37,006 nucleotides of DNA from Paenibacillus sp. N3.4. GTDB taxonomy: Bacteria; Bacillota; Bacilli; Paenibacillales; NBRC-103111. Shown here piece after piece: positions 8,208-16,319 of the stretch. Position 1 is the first letter of the stretch; each line of letters starts with the position of its first letter. The translations under genes were made by a program, and so were the position numbers. The notes beneath the pieces were generated by a model. That model worked only from the letters and a program-made list of their open reading frames with translations, was not told where the DNA came from and did not search any database. Where the stretch lies: NCBI RefSeq assembly GCF_008017805.1, contig NZ_VRTT01000073.1, forward strand, positions 1 to 37,006, given 5' to 3'.

Positions 8208-8539
8208 TTTTTCTGTTCATAAATCCGGAGAGGGGAAGCCGTATGTTCACAAGCGGGGAAAACAAACTCGACAAGAAGTGCATCGCACGAGAGATGAAAC
8301 AGCACAATTGAAAACTTCTCAGCTAAAGTGCTCTGCCGCTCTTTCCATGTACAGCAAGGAATTGCAGCCGCACTTCTTCTGCACTTTGTCGCTCTATCCT
8401 CGACCACCTCCCCAACCTAAAAAGGTGCATGATAGTGCAGCTCAAGTACGGCTTCTGCTAGTTACAAATCTCCCTGAACGACAAGGAGTCCCACCCTATA
8501 GTGCGGCAGGTCAGCTCAGTACCATTTCAAACCAAACGC
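8208..8539. other. Non-coding gap with repeated AGTGCnGC-type motifs
   Basis: No credible gene lies here; a long open frame on the plus strand is antisense to the XRE regulator and has no ribosome binding site. The gap carries several related short motifs: AGTGCTCTGCCGC near 8329, AGTGCAGCTCAAGTACGGC near 8433 and AGTGCGGCAGGTCAGCTC near 8501. Similar motifs recur near 10747-10776 and 12937-12960. Confidence 0.45.
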
Positions 8540-8874
8540 TCACAAGTCCTCCAAGAATAAATCAATCAATTTCAATATTTTCCTCTGTTCCTCCACGCTT
8601 CTACCCCGAAGGCGATCAACAATCTGACCGAGCGGAGTTCCTTCTCCCTCCACACTCAATGGCTGAATGTAGTGAAAAAACTTCTCCATCGAAATGCCCA
8701 GCGCATCCGTCACTTTCGCCAGCACCTCGACTGAGCAGACTTTCTCGGAACGTTCAACTTGCCAATATATCCTTCATTGATCTGAGCCAGATGAGCAAGC
8801 TCTTCTTGACTCAAACCTCTTTGTTTCCGATAGTGTCGGATTCCTTCACCGACTTTTTTCATTATCTCATTCAT
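8540..8874 (-). pseudogene. XRE-family repressor, frameshifted
   Basis: The gene encodes a Cro/C1-type helix-turn-helix protein (MKKVGEGIRHYRKQRGLSQ, then HLAQINEGYIGKLE) of about 110 residues. From ATG 8872-8874 the frame is lost after GKL at about 8755. The second half (EVLAKVTDALGISMEKFF onward) is in another frame. Restoring one base (TTGGAA instead of TTGAA on the minus strand, near 8754) joins them as GKLERSEKVCSVEVLAKV. It is divergent from the stalk-protein gene at 9042 and would be a natural regulator of the intergenic promoters. As it stands the product lacks the end of the HTH domain. Confidence 0.8.
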
Positions 8875-8950
8875 GACGATCACCCTAAGCCAAACATAGA
8901 ACAGCATGCCATAGCTACCAAGGGACGATGGTGGTTAATAATAGTTAATG

Positions 8951-8979
8951 TTCACTAAAGGGTACTTTCATGATAGAAT
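8951..8979 (+). promoter_or_regulatory. Sigma-A promoter for the stalk-domain gene
   Basis: TTCACT (8951-8956), 17 bases, TAGAAT (8974-8979). The predicted start is about 55 bases upstream of the GTG start at 9042. Confidence 0.6.
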
Positions 8980-9041
8980 AGGACTACATTATTTGGGAAT
9001 TTCTCTCTATCAATTACCTTCAATTTAAAGGAGACAACAAA

Positions 9042-10502
9042 GTGAAAAAACTAACTGCAATTCTTTCAACTTCAATCATCGCTGCAACCCTTTTTACCAG
9101 CTCTGCTCTCGCCGCTGAACTCAAAATGAATGTAAATGGCAATGCCGTAGATTTTAAATATGGCTCTCCCTTTATTGAGAATGGCAGCAGCCTCATCCCT
9201 CTCAGAGATTTGCTTATTTCACTCGGGGTTCCCAATAATGATCAAAGTATCATTTGGAACGGAACCGACCAAAGCGTAACCGCCATCAAAGGTGAGACAA
9301 CCATCAAACTTGCAGTCGGTCAAAAAGAAATCTATAAGAATGGCAAGCTGTTCCGCTCTCTTGAAGTTCCAGCAAAGAATGTAGATGGCCGTGTGTTTCT
9401 TCCTGCTCGGGCCGTCGCTGAAGCACTTGGTAATAAAGTTGGATACGATTCTACGACAAGTACTGTATTAATCGACTCTTCGGCAGCATCCAACACCACA
9501 ACTTTCGATCCCAGTGACCTAAGTGAGATTATTTCATCCGGAACCAACAACACAGTTAGGCTTCCTGCCGCATCACTCAGCTTGCTTGAGGCCAACAAGG
9601 AACTGTTCTTCGCACCGAATCGTGACATGATTTCACTAAAGGGCAAAACATCCGTTGTGACAGATGTGGAAATCAAGAAAAATGTCACTAAATATAACAA
9701 TACAATTGCAGAAAAAATGGACATTACTATCGATCTGATTAAAGAGTATACGGGCAGTAGCGGTGAAACGATCACGGAAGCCATCGGTCACACAGGGGGG
9801 AAGATCGACTACCTCTCAGAAAAATGGCGAGATGCCACTTACTACCAGGTCTTTTTCGTGGGTACCAATAACGTCAAAAAGGGCGATGTGACCTATGTTA
9901 ATGGGGTTCCTGTTGGACAGACCACAGTAAACCTTGAAAACTTTTTGGGAGTTCAATTCGAAGCGCCGATGTATGTCTTAGTCGCAGGGAATTTCTACAG
10001 TGTAGCTGATGCGGTTGATAATTTAAAAGAATCGACATCAATCACAGAAATTAATGGAGAGAAGGTCCCGGCAGTTAACGAACAAGCATTGAGGAACCTT
10101 AACGTTTATTTGAACAATGTTAAATCTGAAATCAAATTTGTTTCGACCGTTGTAAATAGTTTACAAGTCTATTCTATTGAAATAGACGGTTATATTTATA
10201 AGCCTGCGCAACCTTTGGAGGTAATCGAGTCTAGTAGCCAAGAATTTAACCTAAATCTATTAAAGAACTCTTCTGGTAAGTCCTTTCTTCCTACAAAAGA
10301 TGAATTATACACAGTAAAGCTGCAGACTTCGATTGGGGATATTAGCAAAAGCGTTACCTATTTGGATTTCGGCGGTAAACCAAAAACTGCCCCGGGACTA
10401 GATGTTCCTGTCGAGAAGCCATATACCCCAGGACAGGGAAACAAGCAAGATGAAATAAAAACACCAGCAAAACCAATAGAAGGTGATCCAATTCATGGAT
10501 AA
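9042..10502 (+). CDS. Secreted protein with a copper-amine-oxidase-N (stalk) domain
   Basis: The 486-residue protein begins with a signal peptide (MKKLTAILSTSIIAATLF, cleavage near ALAAE). It is followed by one stalk domain pair (about residues 28-150): FIENGSSLIPLRDLLISLG, then VGQKEIYKNG and DGRVFLPARAVAEALGNKV. This module is a non-enzymatic extracellular domain found in many Paenibacillaceae secreted proteins; copper oxidase activity is not implied. The rest (about 155-486) is an unknown beta-rich region with a proline/lysine-rich tail and no LPXTG or SLH motif. GTG 9042 is chosen because AAAGGAG lies seven bases upstream. It is transcribed away from the broken XRE gene. Confidence 0.8.
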   Translation: MKKLTAILSTSIIAATLFTSSALAAELKMNVNGNAVDFKYGSPFIENGSSLIPLRDLLISLGVPNNDQSIIWNGTDQSVTAIKGETTIKLAVGQKEIYKNGKLFRSLEVPAKNVDGRVFLPARAVAEALGNKVGYDSTTSTVLIDSSAASNTTTFDPSDLSEIISSGTNNTVRLPAASLSLLEANKELFFAPNRDMISLKGKTSVVTDVEIKKNVTKYNNTIAEKMDITIDLIKEYTGSSGETITEAIGHTGGKIDYLSEKWRDATYYQVFFVGTNNVKKGDVTYVNGVPVGQTTVNLENFLGVQFEAPMYVLVAGNFYSVADAVDNLKESTSITEINGEKVPAVNEQALRNLNVYLNNVKSEIKFVSTVVNSLQVYSIEIDGYIYKPAQPLEVIESSSQEFNLNLLKNSSGKSFLPTKDELYTVKLQTSIGDISKSVTYLDFGGKPKTAPGLDVPVEKPYTPGQGNKQDEIKTPAKPIEGDPIHG

Positions 10503-11092
10503 AATGGCTGGCGGGTCATAGCATGGAATCTCAGCGTGAATGGATTGCCGGATCTCCCAAAGATTCCGGCAGCAATCCAGCACGCCATCTCCATGCTCCG
10601 AACCTCCCGCCTTTTTTTGCGTTAAAAACTTCTCTTCCATACCTCAAACCTAGCTGAACTGCTGAACTTTCATGCTAGACAAGGAGTTTCAGATGCCCTC
10701 GGTCTGAACTGTCCTGCACTTGCCGTCTTTTCCCTCCGCTACAGTCAAGTGCGGCTGAGTGCGGCAGTACAGCTCAAAATTGGAATAGTCTAACACCAAC
10801 AAAATAGAAACTGGAAAAAACACTTCGAAACCTACCAAGCAGAATATTTGAAATACTAAGAGAGAGTGAGCATTCTAGAGAAAGCATCCTATTTTCACCC
10901 TTTTATTCAAAAACTCCCCCTGTCTATTGCCCCCACAGAAAATTTTCCAATTGCTTTTGCTGGGCAAGTACCCAGCGTTTCGATTTTTACAAAAATCGCC
11001 GAATTCGGACTTTTACGTAAATACCCTCCCTGAGCTAAGATAAACCCAAGTTGGTTACGACAACTACGTCACAGACTAGGGAAGTGGAGCAA
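10503..11092. other. Non-coding region upstream of the helicase gene, with hairpins
   Basis: About 590 bp without a credible gene. It holds an imperfect hairpin at about 10543-10579 (GATTGCCGGA with TTCCGGCAGCAATC) and a T run near 10612-10618 that may end the stalk-gene transcript. AGTGCGGC motifs lie near 10747-10776. A stem GCTGGG/CCCAGC (10959-10976) and an 18-bp near-palindrome CGATTTTT-AC-AAAAATCG (10981-10998) lie just before the helicase gene. The last two could be replication-associated or a transcription stop. Confidence 0.5.
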
Positions 11093-12967
11093 ATGCAGAA
11101 CAACAATGTTGTGCCTCTTGTCAAAACAAAAGAATCAACAACATCTGAACGTGCCAAAGAACTTGAAGCAATGGGTTTCGTCCTCGACGGTGACAAAGTC
11201 GCTGACCTGAAGCCGCTTATTTTTTCTAAGTATGTGCTGTCAACAATGCCAATACTTTACGCTTCGGGAGAGCGCTTCTACTTCTACGATAGAACCAAAT
11301 GGGTGAGGTTCTTAGAGAAAGATTTTCACCGACTACTCTTTAAGATCATCGACCAGGCTACTCCGAACCAATGGAGGCCGTCCTGGGAAAGTGGCTACAT
11401 GACAGCACTGGCTCGCGTCTCACCAAAGGGTCAGGAGTTGAACAGTGACAAGCAGCATATTAATTTGCAGAACGGCATGTTCAACATCAATAGCTTTGAA
11501 CTTTTGCCACACGATCCCGAGTTCTATTCCAGTGTCCAAGTTCCTATTTCCTATGCTCCTAAAGCAACATGTCATCGTTTTCTCCGCTTCCTGAAAGAAG
11601 TGTTCGATGGCGATGCTCGCGTTATTGAAGTTGTACAGGAGATGATGGGATACTGCTTAAGCTCCGAAACAAGAGCCCATAAGGTGTTCATACTCGAAGG
11701 TGTCGGAAGCAACGGCAAAAGTGTATTGATTGAGATCATTGAACGCTTGGTTGGTGCAGAGAACGTTTCACACGTTCCCATGAATGACTTTTCTCAACCT
11801 TTCGCTCGCTCAGAGATTGTTGGCAAAACGCTCAACGTCTCGACAGAAAACGAGTTCGACGAGCGGGGATTCAACACCCAGTACATCAAAAGCATCACGT
11901 CGGGCGACCAAATTCGGGTTGAAGTCAAGCATGAAAAGGGCTTTTCTTACAAACCATTCTGCAAGCTGGTATTTGCCATGAATCAACTTCCATCGGTCAA
12001 TGACAAGTCCCATGGTTTTTTTCGGAGACTGGTCATCCTTCCTTTCCACCGTGTGTTCAGTGCAGAGGAAGCTGACAAAAAGCTGATCGACAAGCTCATT
12101 CCAGAGTTGCCCGGCATCTTCAACTTTGCCATTGAAGGCTTAAAACGGCTCATCGAGAATGATTTTAATTTCTCACATGCCGAGAAGATCAATGAAGCAA
12201 TTCTTGGCTACAAATCGGAACAAAATCCTGTCATCCCCTTTTTTCATGAACACATCCGGCAGGGGAATGACAACAACGATCGATTAGGTTGTAACGAAAT
12301 ATTCGAAGCCTTCCGCGCTTGGTGCAAGCGAAACGGAGAACCAGCCTGCCTTCAAGGTGCTGAACGAGATCGAAAAAGATTCTGGAGTGCCTTCCGTAGT
12401 GCTTCGCTGGAGGCGGGAATTACACCAAAGGGGCAGAAATCGAGCAATGGTACTCGGTACCTTCCAGGACTCAAACTGCTTCCGTTCTCTTCAGAAACAG
12501 AAGCGGATGATCCATTTCTCGCCGCGATGTTTTCAACTTCGCCTCCACGTTCCAGAGTACCACTTCCAAGGAAACCGATGACTGTATCCGATCCGCCGAA
12601 GTCACCTGTCAGCATCATTAAAGTCCAAGATTCTGCTCCTTCAAACAGCGAGTCATCGGAAGCGACTGATGAGCAGAACCAACCGGATACTTCAGAAGAC
12701 TTCACACTTGATGATGACGATGAAAATGACAATGATGAGGTGGGCATGGAGGAATTTCCTTGTGAAGAACTGGACGAATTTGACCTCCAAATAGAGCACA
12801 GCTATCTAATGCAACTAGAGCAGGGACGCAACATTTCGTTCGAGGGCTGGCAAGAGGAGTGGGTCGAATACCCAACACATTGCCAACTCATAACGAAATT
12901 TGTTGGAAGAGTACCCACCATTCAGCCGCTGAACTGCAAGTGCAAGCTCAGTGCAGCTAGGAATTAG
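11093..12967 (+). CDS. D5/P4-type SF3 helicase (phage/plasmid primase-helicase C-terminal type)
   Basis: The protein has the D5_N-like region (residues about 80-190) followed by an SF3 helicase. Walker A is GVGSNGKS (residues about 203-210), an acidic STENEFDE Walker-B-like segment follows, and KLVFAMNQLP forms the sensor. A winged-helix-like region (HEHIRQG, then EIFEAFRAWCKRNG) follows, and the tail is highly acidic (DDDDENDNDEVGMEEF). Such helicases drive replication of phages, plasmids and integrative elements. No archaeo-eukaryotic primase domain is present, so priming would come from elsewhere. A TTG 14 codons upstream is in frame, but ATG 11093 has a GGAG-rich upstream and is preferred. 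It belongs with the recombinase and RadC genes downstream. Confidence 0.85.
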   Translation: MQNNNVVPLVKTKESTTSERAKELEAMGFVLDGDKVADLKPLIFSKYVLSTMPILYASGERFYFYDRTKWVRFLEKDFHRLLFKIIDQATPNQWRPSWESGYMTALARVSPKGQELNSDKQHINLQNGMFNINSFELLPHDPEFYSSVQVPISYAPKATCHRFLRFLKEVFDGDARVIEVVQEMMGYCLSSETRAHKVFILEGVGSNGKSVLIEIIERLVGAENVSHVPMNDFSQPFARSEIVGKTLNVSTENEFDERGFNTQYIKSITSGDQIRVEVKHEKGFSYKPFCKLVFAMNQLPSVNDKSHGFFRRLVILPFHRVFSAEEADKKLIDKLIPELPGIFNFAIEGLKRLIENDFNFSHAEKINEAILGYKSEQNPVIPFFHEHIRQGNDNNDRLGCNEIFEAFRAWCKRNGEPACLQGAERDRKRFWSAFRSASLEAGITPKGQKSSNGTRYLPGLKLLPFSSETEADDPFLAAMFSTSPPRSRVPLPRKPMTVSDPPKSPVSIIKVQDSAPSNSESSEATDEQNQPDTSEDFTLDDDDENDNDEVGMEEFPCEELDEFDLQIEHSYLMQLEQGRNISFEGWQEEWVEYPTHCQLITKFVGRVPTIQPLNCKCKLSAARN

Positions 12968-13079
12968 GCATCAGCATACAAGTTAGACTACGAAAGTGCA
13001 AAAGTTCGGCTGACAGAGGGAAATAATCAGCGGATTGCCTCTGCTGCCGACCATCCGCATTGGAGAGGAGGCGTTTTCA

Positions 13080-13217
13080 ATGAAAAGAAGCTACAACAAG
13101 CAAAACAATTCCAGTACCTCGCGCTTGCCGGACAAGCTGATGCTTCTTCAACAAGCATCCTTCGACGGATACGATTCAAGAAGGTACTTTCGGCTTCCGG
13201 TCAGAGACAGACAATAG
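13080..13217 (+). CDS. Small hypothetical protein, 45 residues
   Basis: ATG 13080 follows AGAGGAGG with an 8-base spacer, a strong site. The product is basic and polar (MKRSYNKQNNSSTSRLPDK, ending RYFRLPVRDRQ), with no membrane segment. It lies between the helicase and RadC genes in the same direction. Confidence 0.5.
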   Translation: MKRSYNKQNNSSTSRLPDKLMLLQQASFDGYDSRRYFRLPVRDRQ

Positions 13218-13316
13218 TTCAACAGCTTTCCTTCATGGAAACGAATCAAAGGCAATCTTAAACATTTAATATTTTTTTGATCTTTGCCTATATTGCCATG
13301 AAGGGAGCATTTTCAT

Positions 13317-13790
13317 ATGTCCAACATTCCAAACAATCAACCATCACATCCCGCCAAAAGAGTCGAGATCATCCGTCTCAGGATGGTGCGAGAGTCTTCC
13401 ATTCTCTACGAGGGACGGAAGATTCGCTCGCCCAAGGATGCCGCCGATCTTTTCCGAACATTCATCGGAGACAGCGACCGTGAAATGTTTTGCGTGATGT
13501 GTCTGAGCACCAAAAATGAGGTTAACGCGCTTCACACAGTTAGCATGGGGAGTTTGAACGCAAGCCTTGTCCATCCTAGAGAGGCCTACAAGCTGCCGAT
13601 CTTGAACAACTCAGCCTCCATCATTGCTTGCCATAATCATCCTTCTGGCCAGCCTGATCCAAGTCCCGAAGACATTGAGTTGACAGAACGACTTCGAGAT
13701 AGCGGAACGCTTCTAGGAATTGATCTCCTCGATCACCTCATTCTCGGTTACAACACGTTCCTAAGTATGAAAGAAGCCGGACTGATGTGA
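13317..13790 (+). CDS. radC: RadC-like JAB/MPN domain protein
   Basis: The 157-residue protein contains the JAMM metal motif as HNHPSGQPDPSPED, preceded by an upstream glutamate and the NALHTVSMGSLNASLVHPRE block typical of RadC. Chromosomal RadC is about 220 residues and has an N-terminal helix-hairpin-helix region. This short form without it is the type found on plasmids and integrative elements. The family is a predicted zinc metalloprotein; its biochemical role is unsettled and a DNA-repair role is doubtful. The start ATG 13317 follows AAGGGAGC. It lies between the helicase and the recombinase, consistent with a mobile-element gene. The symbol denotes family membership only. Confidence 0.85.
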   Translation: MSNIPNNQPSHPAKRVEIIRLRMVRESSILYEGRKIRSPKDAADLFRTFIGDSDREMFCVMCLSTKNEVNALHTVSMGSLNASLVHPREAYKLPILNNSASIIACHNHPSGQPDPSPEDIELTERLRDSGTLLGIDLLDHLILGYNTFLSMKEAGLM

Positions 13791-13820
13791 TGATCAAGGT
13801 ACGCGAGGGGAGGTAACGAA

Positions 13821-13898
13821 ATGAAGTTATTTTGGGGTTTGGCCTGGATTGTCGTTCAAGTTGCCGCTGAGGTCATCATCGCTAACCGTCGGAAATAA
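13821..13898 (+). CDS. 25-residue single-pass membrane micropeptide
   Basis: ATG 13821 is preceded by GGGGAGG with a 7-base spacer. The peptide is MKLFWGLAWIVVQVAAEVII then ANRRK: a single hydrophobic helix with one acidic residue, a basic tail and a positive N-terminus. The strong ribosome site, the tight position between radC and the next small ORF, and a composition typical of membrane micropeptides support a real gene. Its role is unknown. Confidence 0.5.
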   Translation: MKLFWGLAWIVVQVAAEVIIANRRK

Positions 13899-13926
13899 TA
13901 TAATCATTCCTCCGGAGGTTTTCACA

Positions 13927-14043
13927 ATGAAAGCAAGCAAAGACGATAACTACCGTTCGATGGTCAGCCTATTGGCAGATCTCGTTTCAGATAGATTGCG
14001 AAGCGGCAAGAAGTCAGCACAGAGTAATCGTGACCAACAATAG
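13927..14043 (+). CDS. Small hypothetical protein, 38 residues
   Basis: ATG 13927 is preceded by GGAGG with an 8-base spacer; the ribosome site lies in the palindrome CCTCCGGAGG. The product, MKASKDDNYRSMVSLLADLV followed by a basic tail, is a short amphipathic polypeptide. It ends just before the recombinase start and is probably cotranscribed with it. Confidence 0.45.
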   Translation: MKASKDDNYRSMVSLLADLVSDRLRSGKKSAQSNRDQQ

Positions 14044-14065
14044 ATCAAGAGAGAGGAGAATGACC

Positions 14066-15739
14066 ATGCCACCAAGAAAACAAGCGAACACCGATCCTCT
14101 TGTGACACATGTTGGCATCTACGCTCGGGTCAGCACCGAAGAACAAGCCGAGCAGGGATACAGCATCGAAGCACAGCTCGAAACGCTTCGATCACAATGT
14201 AAAATGGAGCAAAAGGTTGTATTTCGGGAGTATGTCGATGCTGGGATTTCGGGTAAAACCATCGAGAAGCGTCCAGCACTCCGTGAACTATTGCGGGACA
14301 TTGAGGAAGGAAAAATTCAAGAGGTTTTGGTTTGGAAGCTCGACCGGATCAGTCGTAAAACCTCTGACCTCCTTTTCATCATGGATCAGTTGAATCGTTA
14401 CAACGTCAAATTCCGAAGTCACTCTGAAAAGAATTTTGAGACCGATACAGCGGCAGGGAAAATGACCTTCCAGATGTTCGGGGTCATTGCTGAATTTCAG
14501 CGCAACACCATCGTCGAGAACGTAAAGATGGGCATGAAGCAGCGAGCCAGAAACGGAAAATGGAACGGGGGACAAGTTCTTGGGTACGACGTTGTTGAGA
14601 TTCCCGTTGCCAAAGGGAAAGATTCTGTCCTGCATGTGAATGCCATTGAAGCTGAGCTGGTGAGAAAAATTTTCAGCATGTACGCAAGCGGTAGGGGACT
14701 CAAAAGCATCGCTAACGAACTGAACCATGACGGATTCAAGACCAAGCCGAACAAACCCTTCAGTCATGTATCGATCAAAACGATCATTAACAACCCTTTG
14801 TACATCGGTAAGATTCGATACAACGTGCGGGAGAACTGGAGCGAAAAACGACGCAAGGGCATTAATCCCGAGCCAATCATTGCGGACGGTGAGCATGAGC
14901 CGATCATCACTCAATACTTGTGGGACGCGGTTCAGAAACTATACAGCAAAAAAGCCGTTACTGCACCACGCGTCTTCAATGGTACCTATTTGCTCACTGG
15001 AATGATGAGGTGTCCTGATTGTGGAGCCACGCTGGTTGCCCACCGTACCAAAGATACACTCAAGAACGGAACGAAGATTGTCAGAAGGTACTATGTTTGC
15101 AGTAACTTTCGAGCCAAGGGAAGTCGGGTTTGTACCTCAAATACAGTGAAAGCAGATTTTGCTGAGCAGTATGTCACTGAGCGAATTGCAGAAGTCGTTC
15201 AAAAACCAAAGGTGCTGGAAGACATTGTGGCTCGAATCAATAAGAATCGAGTCAAGAACGTTGTTCCACTCCAGAAAGAAGTCGAGGCCATTGGAAAAGA
15301 ATTAAAAACTCTGGACTCTCAGAAACAAAAATACTTCAAGCTGTATGAGTCCGATGTAGTGGACAATAATTTCCTGATTGAACGATTGAACGAACTGAAG
15401 CAAAAGCATGATGCACTCTATCTGCGCAAAACCGAGGCAGAGAACCAGCTTAATGATAGCATTTCCGAGCCTGTCCCGCTCCAACAAGTCCGACAGATAC
15501 TCTCTAAATTCCAGGAAATGCTGGAGACAGCGCCAATTGAAACGCAAAAGAATCTGCTTCAGACCATCGTCAAGCAAATTCACGTCAAGAAAGGTCAGAA
15601 ATTTGAAGGCATTGAACTGGAATTCGACGACAAGGTAACAGCGTGTTTTTTAGGTCTAGCCCCTTCCACCCAAGCGGTGGCAGGGGCTTTTGCTTTTTCT
15701 AAGCAAAAGTTCCCTTTACAATACACCCTTGTCATCTAA
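14066..15739 (+). CDS. Large serine recombinase (site-specific integrase)
   Basis: The 557-residue protein has an N-terminal resolvase domain with the catalytic serine in YARVSTEEQ (Ser23) and the arginine-bearing KLDRISRKTSD segment. It also has the Recombinase domain (about 160-280), a zinc ribbon with Cys316, Cys319, Cys345 and Cys356, and a coiled coil (about 390-480). Such enzymes integrate and excise phages and integrative elements at attP/attB sites. The GTG at 14030 and ATG at 14060 are less likely than ATG 14066, which sits seven bases after AGAGGAG. The final 30 or so codons (from about 15650) run through a strong terminator hairpin and look unlike the family, so the present C-terminus may be an extension created by a frameshift or by integration. 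Confidence 0.9.
   Translation: MPPRKQANTDPLVTHVGIYARVSTEEQAEQGYSIEAQLETLRSQCKMEQKVVFREYVDAGISGKTIEKRPALRELLRDIEEGKIQEVLVWKLDRISRKTSDLLFIMDQLNRYNVKFRSHSEKNFETDTAAGKMTFQMFGVIAEFQRNTIVENVKMGMKQRARNGKWNGGQVLGYDVVEIPVAKGKDSVLHVNAIEAELVRKIFSMYASGRGLKSIANELNHDGFKTKPNKPFSHVSIKTIINNPLYIGKIRYNVRENWSEKRRKGINPEPIIADGEHEPIITQYLWDAVQKLYSKKAVTAPRVFNGTYLLTGMMRCPDCGATLVAHRTKDTLKNGTKIVRRYYVCSNFRAKGSRVCTSNTVKADFAEQYVTERIAEVVQKPKVLEDIVARINKNRVKNVVPLQKEVEAIGKELKTLDSQKQKYFKLYESDVVDNNFLIERLNELKQKHDALYLRKTEAENQLNDSISEPVPLQQVRQILSKFQEMLETAPIETQKNLLQTIVKQIHVKKGQKFEGIELEFDDKVTACFLGLAPSTQAVAGAFAFSKQKFPLQYTLVI
15658..15697 (+). terminator. Rho-independent terminator inside the recombinase 3' end
   Basis: A 13-bp stem with one mismatch (AGCCCCTTCCACC with GGTGGCAGGGGCT, loop CAAGC) is followed by TTTGCTTTTT. 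A second perfect 9-bp inverted repeat (CTTTTGCTT / AAGCAAAAG, 15687-15709) overlaps it. Terminators normally follow the stop codon; here the hairpin is inside the open frame. Confidence 0.8.
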
Positions 15740-16165
15740 ACCACCAGCCTAAAATCCGATAGGGCAGAGCGAAGCACAGTTCCCATTTCTGAGAAAGTTC
15801 CAATGAATCTGCCTACTTTGACGATTTCCATAGAAGGAACATACATTTCCCTCTGTGTGAGAATCCCCATTCGTCTACCCTAACGCTGCCGAATGAAATG
15901 ATCCCGCTCCATCAATCAGACGATGCCCAAATAGCCCGAATCATCGACGGAAACGGGCTTTTTCGCAGAAAGTGGCCTAAGGTAAACCCTATTACCCAAA
16001 GTCCCTTTCTACAGCATTCAACAAAAAAACATGCCGTTACTTGTGGTAAGGTTCAGCTTAACGGGTCTATCGGCGAAATTAATATCAATTTTCACTTGCC
16101 CATAAACATTACCTATTTCCCCATACATCCCATGTGGAGTGCATGTAAGGATTACTTTAGATTGT
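15740..16165. other. Intergenic region at the probable right edge of the mobile element
   Basis: No convincing gene was found. It contains a terminator-like hairpin at 15933-15963 (AGCCCG with CGGGCT, 15-base loop, then TTTT). An attachment site for the serine recombinase could lie here, but no direct repeat partner could be recognised by eye. Confidence 0.4.
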
Positions 16166-16196
16166 AACCCTCTTGATATTCGAGAGGGTTATTTTG
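16166..16196 (+). terminator. Rho-independent terminator
   Basis: The 8-bp stem AACCCTCT / AGAGGGTT with a 9-base loop is followed by ATTTTGT. It separates the mobile-element region from the secreted-protein gene at 16320. Confidence 0.7.
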
Positions 16197-16319
16197 TATG
16201 GTAAAACTTTATGCAAATTTCGTTAATTTCGACTTTATTCGACAATATACCCCAATGCAAATAGAACATATGTACGGTATGCTAGAGTCTATGTCCCAAA
16301 TACCGAAAGGAGTAATTTC

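Noticed and set aside
8278..8958. A long plus-strand open frame antisense to the XRE gene
   Set aside because: It has no ribosome site, a composition like antisense sequence (Ser/Pro/Leu-rich), and the XRE gene on the other strand explains the coding signal.
4051..16040. A 15-base inverted match (GTAACGGCATGTTTT at 4051-4065 and its complement at 16026-16040) that would flank the mobile element
   Set aside because: A pair of matching 15-mers is about what chance gives in 37 kb, the match does not extend, and serine-recombinase att sites would be direct repeats rather than inverted ones.
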